This document shows positions 63,739-64,000 of a DNA stretch of 64,000 nucleotides, piece by piece. Source of the DNA: VBDM01 sp035651815 (GTDB lineage Bacteria > Pseudomonadota > Gammaproteobacteria > Burkholderiales > SG8-39); NCBI GenBank assembly GCA_035651815.1, contig DASRFB010000023.1:186001-250000 (forward strand), given 5' to 3'. Numbering within the stretch: position 1 is the first letter of the stretch; every line of letters begins with the position of its first letter. A program made the position numbers and the translations under genes. The notes under the pieces are model-generated. The model saw only the letters and a program-made list of their open reading frames with translations. It had not been told where the DNA came from and did no database searches.

Positions 63739-64000
63739 TCCGCGGCGCGCGCGTCTCCGAGCACGCCGTCGTTCTCGGCGTGCGCGCGCCCGCGCGGCCC
63801 GACCCGGTCGCCGCGTCCGCGCCGCCGGAGGCCTCGCCCGCGCCGCAATCGGTCGAGGCGCCCCGCGACGACGCGCGCCTGGAAGCCGAGCGCCGCAAGA
63901 TCGAGGAGGCGCTGCGGCGCGAGCTCGACGAGCGCCTCGAGAGCGCGGCCGCCGACGCGCGCAGCCGCGGCTACGGTGAAGGCGTCGAGCAGGGGAAAGC
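63726..64000 (+). CDS. fliH: Flagellar export stator protein FliH, N-terminal part
   Basis: The first 91 codons are inside the window. The GTG at 63726 lies within the end of the preceding gene and gives MDALIRGARVSEHAVVLGVR. A Pro/Ala linker and a Glu/Arg-rich coiled coil (LEAERRKIEEALRRELDERL) with the start of a glycine-repeat-like segment (GYGEGVEQGK) follow, as in FliH/YscL. FliH regulates the export ATPase FliI, expected next but outside the window. Confidence 0.8.
   Translation, partial: MDALIRGARVSEHAVVLGVRAPARPDPVAASAPPEASPAPQSVEAPRDDARLEAERRKIEEALRRELDERLESAAADARSRGYGEGVEQGK

Overview
The window is high-GC chromosomal DNA from a betaproteobacterium. The evidence is gene order: rpoN-lptB-lptA-lptC-kdsC-kdsD; a six-gene mla operon leading into ibaG, murA and hisGDCBHAFIE; and hinT-tatABC-degS-petABC-sspAB. 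The genus cannot be read from this sequence. I saw no insertion sequence, integrase, CRISPR array or rRNA. One tRNA gene, Thr(TGT), is present.

Layout. 1-3772 (minus): LPS transport and Kdo precursor synthesis, entered from the 5' end of rpoN. 3838-5805 (plus): a Kef-type cation/proton antiporter. 5856-25154: a type IV pilus region of the MSHA type. Its long minus-strand operon runs ABC ATPase, sigma-54-type response regulator, mshM, mshL, mshN, mshE, mshG, mshI, mshJ, mshK, then two minor prepilins. West of it lie a plus-strand histidine kinase and, on the minus strand, an ABC-2 permease, a one-helix accessory protein and a separate prepilin. Good -24/-12 (sigma-54) promoter matches precede the prepilin and the kinase. 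I read the outer genes as one split module (kinase, regulator, ABC transporter, pilin) resembling the pilSR-pilA-pilGHI set of Myxococcus, with the MSHA genes nested inside it.

25302-30722 (plus): phospholipid transport (mlaF, mlaE, mlaD, mlaA, mlaC, mlaB) and a second, unrelated ABC exporter pair. 30733-40935 (plus): ibaG, murA, nine histidine genes, hinT, tatABC. 40939-42081 (minus): a DegS-like periplasmic protease. 42286-46220 (plus): cytochrome bc1 complex, sspA and sspB, with a palindromic repeat between the last two. 46298-48375: a FixL/FixJ-like two-component pair, followed by tRNA-Thr.

48500-50594 (minus): a Bug-type solute receptor and a TPR protein. 50956-64000 (plus): a compact flagellar export and basal-body operon (fliQ, fliR, flhB, flhA, fliK-like, a small FlhB-C paralogue, flgF, flgG, flgA, flgH, flgI, flgB, flgC, fliE, fliF, a short FliG-like protein, fliH) that runs off the window. 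It is unusual: gene order differs from the usual betaproteobacterial flgBCDEFGHIJKL; FlhB carries NPTR instead of NPTH; FlgH has no lipobox; flgJ is absent where expected; and the fliG slot holds a 188-residue protein. This flagellum-like system and the split pilus/ABC/two-component module are the two regions most worth following up.
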